The notes beneath the pieces are model-generated. The model had not been told where the DNA came from. It did not search any database and saw nothing but the letters and a program-made list of their open reading frames with translations. A stretch of 64,000 bases of DNA from contig NC_042517.1 of assembly GCF_900963305.1 (NCBI RefSeq), positions 24,853,959 through 24,917,958 of the forward strand. The letters are read 5' to 3'. Source of the DNA: Echeneis naucrates. Lineage: Eukaryota > Chordata > Actinopteri > Carangiformes > Echeneidae. Below are positions 1 to 10,948 of the stretch, one piece after another. Position 1 is the stretch's first letter. Every line of letters begins with the position of its first letter. A program made the position numbers and the translations under genes.

Positions 1-232
1 AGTTGGGCTGTTCTGGTTATTTTACTGGCCTGATTTATTATGCAGAGTTTCGTCTTGGTGGTAGTAGTGAAGAAGTTGAACCAGGATGAAATGTTGTAGA
101 TGAGAGAGGATTCAATGAGTGAGCTGTAAACAAGTGTTAAAATGTCTTTGCTGACATCAAAAGTCTTCAGTTTTCTGAGCAGGTGGAGACGCTGCTGTGC
201 CTTTTTGTAGACAGAGTCAGCATGTTGTTGAA
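1..232 (-). mobile_element. LINE reverse-transcriptase C-terminal fragment (L2/Rex1-like)
   Basis: Read on the minus strand, the first ~230 bases translate as the tail of a non-LTR reverse transcriptase. They contain KAQQRLHLLRKLKTF followed by a stretch in the style of VSKDILTLVYSSLIES and then SSWFNFF. The QQRL(Y/H)xLRKL motif and the following hydrophobic helix are characteristic of L2/Rex1/CR1-type LINEs in fish. The fragment is cut by the window edge and 5' truncated. Which clade it belongs to is inferred. Confidence 0.82.
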
Positions 233-1032
233 AGGACAGGCAGGTGTCGATCCCTGTCCTGAAAACGCTGTACCTGCTCCACCAGCTGCCCATGATTGCT
301 GAGCGGTTGGAGCAGGTGCTCTGTCACATTTTGTTACATAGTAACATAGTTTATATTAACAAATTGTACAAAATTGTAGGAAAATATTTGTTTTCCTGCT
401 GTAAGTTAAATAGGGATGTTGACACAACGCTCGTGTCATGAAATGTGACATGATAGCAGGTGACTTTCATTTATTTTAGCTTAAACATCACAAGCAGCCT
501 GACTTAAAGAAACATAATCCACCCTCCAGCGCTGTAAAGTTCAGCTGTGAAACTCAAGAGTAGAAATGGATTAATGCAGGATTAAGTGCCTGATTTATCA
601 TTGAAGGTGACTTTGGGAAGTCATGACTCCGGGCCAGGAAATAATTTGCCACAAAACTCCTCAGAAAAGTACAAATTTGAAAATGAACATGACAAACATG
701 ATATCATGTTTTATGTAATGAGCTTTAGAAGTGCTGGTTGGCAATTTTTCTACCTTCAGACATTTATTTCACGCTGTTCTCAGTCCTTATGCTAAATTAA
801 ACCTGCTGCTGGATGTAGCTCTGTAATTATTCTGCACGCTTGGCATCAAGCTTCTTCTCCCAAAACTGTGCCTTCAAATTGACATGAAATGTATTTCATT
901 TCCAACATGCTGAAATAAGTATTAGACATCATCAAAAATAGCAAAAAAATCAGCAAAAATAATCAAATTAAAAAAGTCAAATTAGACCATGATTTTATTT
1001 ATAAATACAGTAAAAAGTTGAAACATTCAAGG

Positions 1033-1035
<3 letters not shown>

Positions 1036-1089
<54 letters not shown>

Positions 1090-1091
1090 TT
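1036..1091. repeat. (TG)n microsatellite followed by a poly-T run
   Basis: About 18 TG units are followed directly by about 19 T. On the minus strand this reads as poly-A then (CA)n, a pattern often left at the tail of a retroposed element. Confidence 0.9.
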
Positions 1092-1444
1092 GGAACCACT
1101 AGAATAGTGTTTCACAGAACAACATTGGTTTTCTGCTCTGGTATGTTTGAACTCACACTGCTCCACCATTAACTCCACCATTAACTACTTCACAATATCA
1201 ATGGCCAGGAATTTTAGGCTCAGCTGTTTTATAAAAGGTAGCAGTTGTGCAGTTATACTATGGGATTGTGTTTATTATACAGGCAGTAGTTGTGTAGTTA
1301 TACTATAGCATTATGTTATAGGAAAATGACTTTCGGTATATTTTTGCCGTTATTTTGTCTTTAATTCCAAATTTGAATCTGTAGTCCTTGTCCTTGTAAT
1401 GAAATATATGCTTAATATAACTTATCCCTCTTCTCCTCCCTCAG

Positions 1445-3863
1445 GTCAGAGCGAGGGAAAAGAGAGGAAGGAGGAGGAGGAGGAGGCAGCACTGGAAACT
1501 TGGCAACTGAAGATCCACAGACGGAGAACACAACTCGGTACACACACAACCACACACACACACATAAACACAAACACGCAAAGCACAAAATTACTCAGTC
1601 TCTGAATTTGTCCTGAAAGGATGCGGGTGAACAGCGACAGTGCTTCATTGCCTGGAAGACAGAGAGGGAGTGAGGGGAGCCCCAGTCGAAAGCCGCCAGC
1701 GTCCACTGCCACAAGGCACCTGCCAGTGTAGGACTGACACGCACTTTGGACAAAATTCCTTTGCAATGCATGTGTTGTATAATGTGACAATACACAGAAG
1801 TTTGAATTGTCTTCAGAAATCGCTTTATAAAGTGATACTGTAATATGCCCATGGTTTTTATACCCAGTGGCTAAAAAAACTGTTACTGCACACCAGAGAC
1901 ACCAGTTTATGAAGGCTGTAAACAGCATTGATAATAACACACGGACGAGAATAATAGTTGTAGTCTTAGCAAGTGTTAACTTTAGAGAAGAATAAGTCTG
2001 CTCCGCATTTCACCAATGACAAAATTAAGCGCGCTCTAACCTCAGTGTCTGTCTGAGAGAGAACTGAGAAACGTCTCGCGGCAAAATACGAAGCAGGAAT
2101 CTTCACCTGTCCTCTAACTGTCTCTCAGGTCTCAGGAGAGAAGACACACTCTGGACACTGTGAGACAGGGAGGCCTCAGACCCACCGACAGACCTCCTTT
2201 TGGCCAGGCAGACAGAACTACGGTCGACAAGGTCAGCAGTCCAACCTATTCAACCGCTCTTATGAGCCACACTGTCAGACAACCTTCACCTATAATTCCT
2301 AAATTTTTTGGTAACATGTTGTGTTTGTGCTCTGAATCTTTTCTGAATGAATGGCCTGCAGTGATTTCAAGAAGCAAAAAAATATTTATCTCTGTGAACC
2401 CTGAAACAGGTCTGTAGTGGGGTGGAGCAATTCTATCTCATGTTAGCAGGCTCGCTAAATAGTATGATTTATATGAACTCAACAGTTTGTTCTGGTTAAA
2501 TGTGCTGATATTATTGAAGATACATCCTTTTTTCAATGACCAGGACTACAGGAATGTCCTTCTTCTCCCTTTTGTGTATGTGTCGCTTCATAAACAGACA
2601 TTTGCCAAGTCAAACTATATGAATTTGAATACATCAATCAAAAATATATTTTCTGTTTGAACTTCTCCAGAGTTTTGTCTGATATATAGTTAAACATCTC
2701 TCTCAGGAGCTCTCGTAACAACAGGTCAGTCAGCCAAGATGCATACCTGATTTATAATCAAAGAAAACAGGGACATCTGACTTTATACAATTTCAGACAT
2801 TTAAAAACGTTTCAATTGGGACATTTGGAAAAGGCCTGATGTGGGGAGGGGAGGCTGGATCATAGCCCAGACTTTAGCCAAGAGCTGCTGGGCAGAAATG
2901 TTGGATGCTGAACACAACACAGACATTATTGGAAAGATTTTTATATGTGAGGCTGTAGATAAACTGGGGAATACAATATTAGTGTGGTTCAGCAACCAGC
3001 ATCTCTCTCTCTCTCTCTGTGAGGTTTAGTAACAGGCTAGCTTTACTGCTCACAGTAATGACTATGAAACAGCATCAGGACTGCAGAAGAATGGGGAAAC
3101 AAACCTCAATTATAATCATTATATCAGCTAAAACTCATCATTTTCAATTTGCTGTGTCAGACTTGAAAACAGATTGTGCAGTAAATTTATCAAAATATTA
3201 CAGCGTTATATACATTTATCATTACACATACCATTGTTGTCTGTTAGAATAAAATTATCCTTTTTTTAAAGCAGACATTTCTGCAAGACTAGAAAGTAGA
3301 AATTGTTTTTTAATTATGTGGAAGACAATAATTAGAATCAGAGTGAAAATAACATCTGATTTACACTGTAACTACAGATGATGGAGTCTAACTTTACAGT
3401 AAAACCTATACTCAGGCAAATTAAAACAATAATTAAAAAATACAGACAATTACAGTGATGCATAAAACGATGCTCCTTGCATTGTATACCGTCAGCAGTG
3501 ACTAACGCACAATACAGCAATTGTACAAACGTGTTGACATCTGAGCACAGAGAAATTCAGACAAGAATGCAATGGTTATCAGGTTAAGTGGGAGGAGTCA
3601 TCACAGCCAGGCTTTAATTTTCATTCTTCCACGTGTCGTTCTCTTGATGTTTGCTGCTCATCCTCTCACTCTCTCAGGAGATGATCAGCCGTCAGATGAA
3701 CTCAGTGTTCAAGGAGCTCCTGTCACGCCAGCCTCCTATCCAGTCATCAGCCCTCACCACCCCAGCTGCCCCTACTCCCTCTCCGTCCTCTTCCTCTGCC
3801 CCTGCTGCCAAAAAAGTAGGATTTGGCCTCAGAGGACGGGCCCTCTTCAGACCTATGGACTGA
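1445..3863 (+). CDS. C-terminal three exons of an unidentified protein
   Basis: Three exons join in one frame: 1445-1537, 2129-2231 and 3678-3863, with a TGA stop at 3861-3863. Each has a pyrimidine-rich AG acceptor, and the internal donors are cg|gtac and aag|gtca. The phases fit exactly (2 then 0). The joined peptide runs from SERGKREEGGGGGGSTGN through RSQERRHTLDTVRQGGLRP and TVDKEMISRQMNSVFKELL to a Pro/Ser/Ala-rich tail and ends GLRGRALFRPMD. It is low complexity and basic, with one short predicted helix around NSVFKELLSRQ. I recognise no domain. The 5' part lies off the window or in unseen exons. A polyadenylation signal follows about 600 bp downstream. It could be an alternative 3' end of a larger gene. 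The splice model is well supported; the product is unknown. Confidence 0.55.
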
Positions 3864-4458
3864 GTGCAAGGAGAGGATGACTGGAATTGCTGGTTTACTA
3901 TTAAATAATAATAAGGAGGATAAAGATGATGGTTACATTGATGACAATGGTGCATTTGGTGAAGATACTGATTTATTTTTGCGACACATGTATAATATTT
4001 GCATCTCTACCATCTCATAGTGCCACTAGTCTCAGTGCCGTGTTACTGTATGTCCAGTGTGTCTGTTTCCCAGATGGTTTTGGTCTTTACATGTTGTAGT
4101 CTGTTTTTGTTCTCCAGGCTTTCGAAGCTTTTTGGAGAATCAGGGATGTGACATCACCAGTGACATCACCAGTTTGACTTTTAGAAGTGGTCGCCATGAT
4201 GCTTATATCAAAAACAACAAAAGTGTTATGCTGCCCCCTAGTGGCAGGTCTGAGACCAGATCTCATGGTAATTTTTGCTTTGTTTTAAATGTCAAAGCTG
4301 ATCTGGGGCCTGTGTCTAGGAGTGCCTTCACATCTTACAATCCTTTTTCTTCTTCACATTTATATAACTTTAAATAACCTTGATAGGTTTAAACTCTGGA
4401 TATTATGTTTAAAAGATGTGATCCATATGTTAATGGAATCCCAAAGTGTTCACTATTA

Positions 4459-4464
4459 AATAAA
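4459..4464 (+). terminator. Polyadenylation signal AATAAA for the unnamed gene
   Basis: AATAAA, overlapped by ATTAAA at 4455-4460, lies about 600 bases after the stop at 3863 on the same strand. Confidence 0.5.
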
Positions 4465-5705
4465 TAAAACATTATGGCATCATGTGATTAAATCATGAAT
4501 GTTTTAATTGCCAACAGAAAAATCTGAAATAAGAAAAGAAATTAGTAAAGTTTAAAATAAAATTTCAACATTTAACACCTTAGCATTTTATTGGATATAG
4601 TTTTATTTCAATGTATACATATTTCAAAATGCCCTTTCAGTTGATTTTCATTTCATGTGAAGATTTTTTCCCAATGTCACAGCTGATCTAAGTGCTAAGT
4701 GACTAAAGCCTTGGTTCGTTGCGGAGCTAAAGAGGCGGGATACAAAGCTTAGATCAACATTGAAAAACTGCAAATAAACACAATATAATATTCTAGATGT
4801 CTTTGAAGCTTCACAAGGCTGCTCATGCTGCACACCTGAGCAGTTAGCTCAACCAATGTTACCTAGGTTCAGTTGCAGTCCATCCTCAAAGTGAAGAATC
4901 ACTTCACACAAACGCTAGCAGATAACATTAGTGACCCTAACCCGCAACCCTTACACCTTATTCTGCAACATTTAGTTTGACAGGATTCCTCTGTTCTTAT
5001 TCACTCTTTGTTGTGAACTTTTCTTTCTTTTTTTGAATCAGATTTTTATTAAAAAAAAAAAAAAAAGCTGAAAAATTATTCAGGATGTTTAGACAGCTAG
5101 GTAGGTTGAATTAGGTGAAAAGAGCCCCCAGTTTCCATATTTGTGTACTGTTCCGGAGCATGGTCTGTGTCTGAAACTGCCTATAAACTGTTTTCACTTT
5201 TCACGTTTTGTTGTTCTCATTAACAGAAGTGGAAAAAAAACAAAACCAAAATATAAAATAGCAGTTTTAAATAAAACGTAGCATTATTTTAAGAAGGGGC
5301 ATTTTGAAATAGACCATAATATAAAAATTTAAGTATTATTAAAAGAAGAATGAAATTTCATTCTTAGTTATTTTCAGCCATTTTTGAAACAGTTTGAAGT
5401 GGTTGGTTCTTACTATCAGTTATATTCAAGAATTTTTCTTTAATAATTATTTATTTGTTTCTTTAGATATTTGATACTGGATACTGTGACGCTCCATAGA
5501 TGTTAGCTGAAAAAAACAAAAAAGCAAATTTAAAGGTCAGCTTTTAATAACAGCATGCAGTGTTGACACACAGAAACACGCCGATGAAACACATTCCCCT
5601 TCATATGTGATACATGGCCTGATGTGCAGGCCAAATCTCAGGGCTTTTGCAGAGTTAGGGACAGACTAACTCAGGTTTGGCTTCGAAGGAATAAGTAAGA
5701 GTTGT

Positions 5706-5749
5706 TTTTTTGTTTGTTTGTTTGTTTGTTTGTTTGTTTGTTTGTTTTT
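5706..5749. repeat. (TTTG)n microsatellite
   Basis: About ten uninterrupted TTTG units. Confidence 0.9.
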
Positions 5750-7750
5750 CACTCAGGGCTTCAGTTGACTTATTCTTCAACTAGAAATTTTGCCCTACCC
5801 TCAAGAGCCAAAATGGTCCCCTGTGTCAGAGAGTGATTTCCTCTGGTTTAAACTGTGAATGCAACTGCAATGTTTTTGGAGCCACAATTCAAACTCTTTT
5901 GTCGTTCATCCAGCACATTTTGACTATATATATCCATCATCATCCACGGTTCCCATTCAAGCGTATGTTTCAGGACATTTGCGATGTATAGTGTACAATT
6001 GCTCTGACTCCAAAAGCATTGGAAATGTTTCTACGTGTGACATCTCCTTTCTCTTGTATTTCAGCATTGAAAACATGGAAGCAGGATCACTTTTGAAAAT
6101 ACTGATTTTGCCCCCTATGATTAAAAACAGCCTGTTATTCTAGATCACTGTTTGATGATGTCACCAAATTAACTGTCCAATTGTTTATGTGGTTGATAAA
6201 ATGAATACATTAAAAATGATGAAGTGATTACTGATTAATAGGTTGTCAGTGTCTTTGAATTGTAAAATCTGCTGTATTTTGGGGCAGATCTACAGGGGCC
6301 CATAAGGGGACAGAGGCCACCTGTGAAATCAAGCTTGCTCCTTATTATCCTTCACTAAAATAGGCAATAAATAAAGAGCACTTTTAACTGGCACAGTTAC
6401 ATTCCCTCATCGAGTTAACACAGCGGGCGGCTCCATTTGCAGTATAAATTTCAAAACAAATCAGTCCTGCTAATCTGCATAGTTAAGGTTATTCAGTGTT
6501 ACTAACAGTGTGAGCAGTTGTTAGGTTGAGATGCTAGTGGATTAGCAAATATTAATTTCAGTTGATGCACATAATTCTCTTTGAAAGGTCATGAGCCAGA
6601 AATGGTTAGGATCCTTTGGGAAATCTTAAGCTAGGCTGTTTTTTGTTTTTGTTTTTGCTCCCAGGTAATCTACTTTGGTCCAGATCTGCACTGTCATTGC
6701 TGCACTAAGTGGAAATATATTAGCACGAAATATCACAAGCTGATTATTGACATATGACAACTAAACCCAGATTTTAGCCAAAAAATGTGTTTGCTGTGAG
6801 TCTGTGTTTTAGAAAGACAAAGAAAGATGACTGAAAGGCAGAGGGAAGAGAGATGGATAGAACATAAGTGTGAGGGATGAAAACTTCATCCCCTCAAGGC
6901 GACGGGGCACAACCCGCTGACATCTTGAGTAAAAACACCTGAACTGCCCCTGATGTTTCTGCTAGTGTGTGCGTGTGTGTATCATTTATTGTCTCAGTTT
7001 CTGTTTTAAGACAGGACCCCAGTTCTGTAATAAGACCTTGGAGACCCATCCCCGCCTTCTCCTAAAATAACCTTTTCCAAAGCTGCCCAAAACACACACA
7101 CAGACACACACACGCACACACATAAAGTAAGAGACCATGTACCACATTAGCACTTGTGCCTCTGTGTGAATTCTTCTGAGCCAAATCAACTCAGAAGGAC
7201 ATTGTGATTAAGTGGTTGAACTGATCTTCATTGAAGGTGTAGATTAGCACTCTCTGCAGGGCTGCATCATTCTGCAAGCTTCTCTGTCACTGACACAGGA
7301 TTAAGAAAGTTCTTTAAAGTTAGGTAAGTCAGACATGATTCATCACTTAGTGTCAGCAGATCTGCTAAACCTGTTTTCAACTGCATTGCAATTACATGTA
7401 TTCACCTTGCAATGCCTTAAGAATGTGCATGTGTGCATCTGATATATATAAGTATTTTAATCAGCTGTTCTTTTTATTTTATTTTTCCAAAGGGAAGATT
7501 TTACTCTGCAAATATCAAATACAGGAAACAAATAATGCATTGCTCTATATTCCCTTTCAAAAGCACAATATAAGAACCATGACAGTACACTAGAGTCTCT
7601 CTTTGTGTTTCATTTTTGACATGTAATTTTAAAATTACCAGCTGCTATTTACAGATTCTGGTCCGGCTTCTTTTTAAAGGGGCTGAGTAACAGGTGGTGG
7701 ATCCAGTGCTCAGCTTGCTCTTACATTCTACAGGCCTGCAATCTGCAGCA

Positions 7751-7752
<2 letters not shown>

Positions 7753-7782
<30 letters not shown>
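7753..7782. repeat. (TG)n microsatellite
   Basis: About 15 TG units, roughly 90 bp upstream of the first caveolin coding exon. Confidence 0.9.
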
Positions 7783-7870
7783 GACCCGCCTTAGTTTTAC
7801 AGTGTTAATGTTAAGGTTAATAGCAGGTTTATTTATCTCAAATTATCTGACATAATTTGAAGATGAACGA

Positions 7871-10291
7871 ATGAATGAATATCTGACATCTGACCAGTAC
7901 CTCCTTCCTCCTGCAGTGAGGATGATGATGGTGAGTGACGACTGTTTGGTCGAGTGTAAAATCAACGACAGCAGTGACGAAGATGACGGAGGAGGGGAGC
8001 AGATAAACACTCCTCCTCCTCCTCCAGAGTTTGCATCCAAAGTTCCAACCCCAGTGCCCAAACCTCTGACCCCGCCCACAGCCCCTGCAACTCCCACACC
8101 CACCCACCAAGTCAACAGGGACCCTAATGGCATCAACAAGCACCTCCAGGTTGTAGGCTGCACCTGAATATCTCAGAAGCAATGTTCTGTCTTTTCCTTG
8201 GAGGTCAAAGGTGATGATTTCCTACTTGGTGTTTGGGATCAGTGTGTTATTAATATCTCCTTAATATGTGGTAAGATGACAGCCTCCTTCAACAACTGCA
8301 TTTTATCAATGCCATTGAGTTAAAGTCCTCGACAAACAGTTGCCTTTTCTTTTTTTTTTTTTTAGAACAGCAACAGTTCATATAAATTGTAGCCACAGAT
8401 CAGGATGTACTATGGGACTAAGTCATCTTATTGTCTGAACTGCAATATTATAACCTGATGGCAGTGGCACATCACGTTAAAATCAGAAAATATAAAACAT
8501 TTTAACATAACATCACATTAATGATGTCTAAGGGATTAACCGAATTTAACTTTCTAATATATTTTTTAGATTTTGGGTCATATATGAAAATGAACCTTAC
8601 CAATGTCTGTTTGCTACATTGTTACATTTTTCTGCCTGGTGTGGACCAAAGCAATCAAACTATCGGCCTGAAAGCACCCAAGTATACTGTTGAATGCAGG
8701 ACTTTAGGTTCGAATGAAGTCTTTTGCTTAAATGAACTGGTTCCTAATTTCTCCGTCAGCCATTCTGGTTTCATTACACTTTTATTTTAGTTGGATGTCT
8801 GCCGCTGCTGTGCCTCAGTATTCATGACCATTTTTGCAAAGATCAGTGGGATCTTTCATATAAATTAAAACGTAATTGTACAGAGCTTAAAACTGGGGGA
8901 AGTACCTTTAGCCAGATTCAAGTTGTCATGATGCTGTTAAATGTTCAATTGTGACTGACTGACGCTGTTTTGTTTCCTGCCTGTAGTTGGAGGTCAGTGA
9001 TGTGCTGGCAGAACCTGTCACACCTAGAAGCATGGACAAAGTGTGGCTGTACAGTGTCACTGGCTTTGAGAGGGCTCGAATCTGGACATACCGTGGTCTC
9101 ACCCTGCTCCTCGCTGTGCCTTTCGCTCTCCTCTGTGGCATCTTCCTGGCCCTTCTCGCTTGTCTACATGTCTGGTACACTGCTGCAAACACGATTAACA
9201 AAGACTCACCGCAGGAGACACACTGGGATACCACAGTTGTTGTTATGATTCCTTTGTTACCCCCTGGCAGCATGGCTGTTAACACACACAAAAAGAAGGT
9301 CGCGGGTTTGGTTCCCAAGCCTTTCTATGCGGAGTTTGCATGTTCTCCCCGTGTCTGCGCAGGTTTCCTCCCACTGTCCAAAGACATGCATGTGATGGAC
9401 TGGACCAATTAACCCCAACATGATGTCTTTGGATGGCGGGAGGAAACTGGAATTGTCCTGAATTGTTCGGAAATAGTTATGTTCGTGACAGAGCATGTTT
9501 TAGCCCTAACACAAGTCAAACGAACTGTGATGCTGGGGTGGCGTAGGTTCACTCATACCAGTCTGATTTTAAAGGTCCATATGGTCTAAAGGTAGATTTT
9601 AAAGTTCCATACAGTGTAAAGTTAGACCTCCATGTGATCACTGTTTCTAAATGAGTTGTCATTTCTATATTTAATACAAGGTCCCAGTCCACAACACAAA
9701 TCAGTCAGCCACGCCACACAATTTGAAGTGTTTGCCTTAAAATGTCTCAATTTGTACTGAATCACTCAGAAAACAGAAAATGAATGAAAGAGAGGAGGTC
9801 TGTTTTTTCTTACTGTTAATAACAATATCAAAATATTATTAATAATTCAGTTTTCTCAGTAAAGTAAAGCTTTACATATAACATTACCGCACAGTAAAGG
9901 GTTATATCATCTGTTTTAACTCCTGTTCACTTTGCTGAAGAACTCAGAATCAAAGAAAGTATTTTGGTGACAATTGGTGTCTAATTATGAAATTACATAT
10001 TTCCTCTGAATTAATTTTATCTCTGCCCATCGTCCCAATTTGTCAGTCAACACTGGCAGATAGATTTTGACAACCATTTGAATCTCTCTCTCTCTCCATA
10101 GGTTTGTGGTTCCTTGCATACAGTTGAGCAACACCTTCCTCCCCTGTCTCCGGTCCTTGTGTATTTGTGCTGTGAATGTTTTCATCTCTCCCTTTTGTAC
10201 TTCTTTTGCACTGTGCTGCAGCCAAATTGCACTCTCTCTTTCTAACAAGGAGTGGCATCAAATGAGTGACAAAGAGGGTGTACAAGTGTGA
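7871..10291 (+). CDS. Caveolin-2-like protein
   Basis: Exons: 7871 (or 7922)-8149, 8987-9174 and 10102-10291, phases 0 and 2. The protein is 218 aa from the first ATG or 201 aa from the ATG at 7922. A good acceptor (ctcctgcag, ending at 7916) just before 7922 suggests an upstream non-coding exon and favours the second start. The N-terminus is acidic, then a Pro/Thr-rich stretch. From DPNGINKHLQ onward it is a caveolin: VSDVLAEP corresponds to the FEDVIAEP signature, DKVWLYS to the scaffolding region, and LTLLLAVPFALLCGIFLA to the membrane hairpin, followed by CLHVW and a Cys-rich C-terminal helix (PFCTS...CCS) that may be palmitoylated. Caveolins shape plasma-membrane caveolae and bind cholesterol. 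DKVW, CLHxW and PxCTS resemble CAV2 more than CAV1/3, but divergence is high, so this may be a teleost-specific paralogue. Confidence 0.85.
9240..9470 (+). repeat. Truncated teleost SINE-like repeat (tRNA-like head)
   Basis: The copy contains ggtcgcgggtttggttccc (B-box-like), then ggagtttgcatgttctcccc, ggtttcctcccac and ccaaagacatgc. This is the same family as 17620-17945 and 57600-57915, here shortened and rearranged. It lies in intron 2 of the caveolin-like gene. Confidence 0.75.
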
Positions 10292-10474
10292 GACACAGTG
10301 ATTGTAACTAGGTGAGAGAGTAGGAGTCTTTCTTTGCAGTTTTTAATAGCAACAATTCAGTAAAGTGAAGATTTATATTTATGTTCTGTGTGTTAAGACA
10401 ATCTGTAATTATTATTGCTTTTTGTTTTACTTTGATTTCAGATGTAATTATAATTAAAATTGTATCAGTTTATT

Positions 10475-10480
10475 AATAAA
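10475..10480 (+). terminator. Polyadenylation signal for the caveolin-like gene
   Basis: AATAAA about 185 bases after the stop at 10291 and about 470 bases before the fam50a start, in AT-rich sequence. Confidence 0.65.
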
Positions 10481-10689
10481 ATCACTGTCAAATGTAAAAT
10501 GTTTTGTTTTTTACTTAATCTTATTTCCCCCCCAGTTTACTCACGCTTGTGATTTTGTTTGTTTCTTGAGGAACTGTAATTTTTTTTTTCTTACGAAACC
10601 AGCCAACCAAGCGAATGAAGGAATTAAATGAAACTGAGAAACATTCTGTGTCTTTGTTGCATGTTAATTATTTTTACATCTGCAGTTCT

Positions 10690-10948
10690 GATCGACCCAC
10701 TCGTATTCCGAGCGCTGCTACTTCAGGAGGTAATTCCGTGGATTACAGAAGTACCTGAACGCAACGCAGCGCCGATGCAGCCACACATAGTAGCTACCCA
10801 GCATGCAGTGCGCCGTCGCCATTTTTCTTGTTGTGCTGAGACTTGCACCTTCCGCGACCTGGAGGCTCCTGCGGTGTATTTCTCAGTTAAAGTGATTTAG
10901 TGTGTTTTATTTGTTTGTGTTTAGTTGTGTTTCTCCGGAGGAGGCGTC
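10690..10948 (+). promoter_or_regulatory. Likely fam50a promoter and 5'UTR
   Basis: Richer in CpG than the flanks, with no TATA box close to the start. It contains a YY1-like core (gccatttt) near 10817. Position between the AATAAA of the caveolin gene and the fam50a ATG supports a CpG-type housekeeping promoter. The exact transcription start is not visible. Confidence 0.4.

Larger units (their letters stand above)
1..1444. other. Left-edge intronic DNA of the unnamed first gene
   Basis: Apart from the LINE tail at 1-232 and a TG/T-run at 1036-1091, I see no exon, RNA gene or conserved motif here. It is most simply intron or upstream sequence of the gene whose last exons begin at 1445. Confidence 0.5.
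3864..7870. other. Probable 3'UTR then intergenic DNA before the caveolin gene
   Basis: The left part probably holds the 3'UTR of the upstream gene, with ATTAAA/AATAAA at 4455-4464. Beyond that I see only AT-rich DNA, a 15-18 base poly-A at about 5049, a (TTTG)n tract at 5706-5749 and short CA/TG runs. No coding exon is supported; the open frames here are short and do not resemble known proteins. Confidence 0.6.

Noticed and set aside
4057-4377. Possible extra exon (reads FRSFLENQGCDITSDITS) after an acceptor near 4118
   Set aside because: Acceptor-like tract is present but the preceding exon already ends in a stop and no downstream donor or homologous domain was found; more likely 3'UTR.
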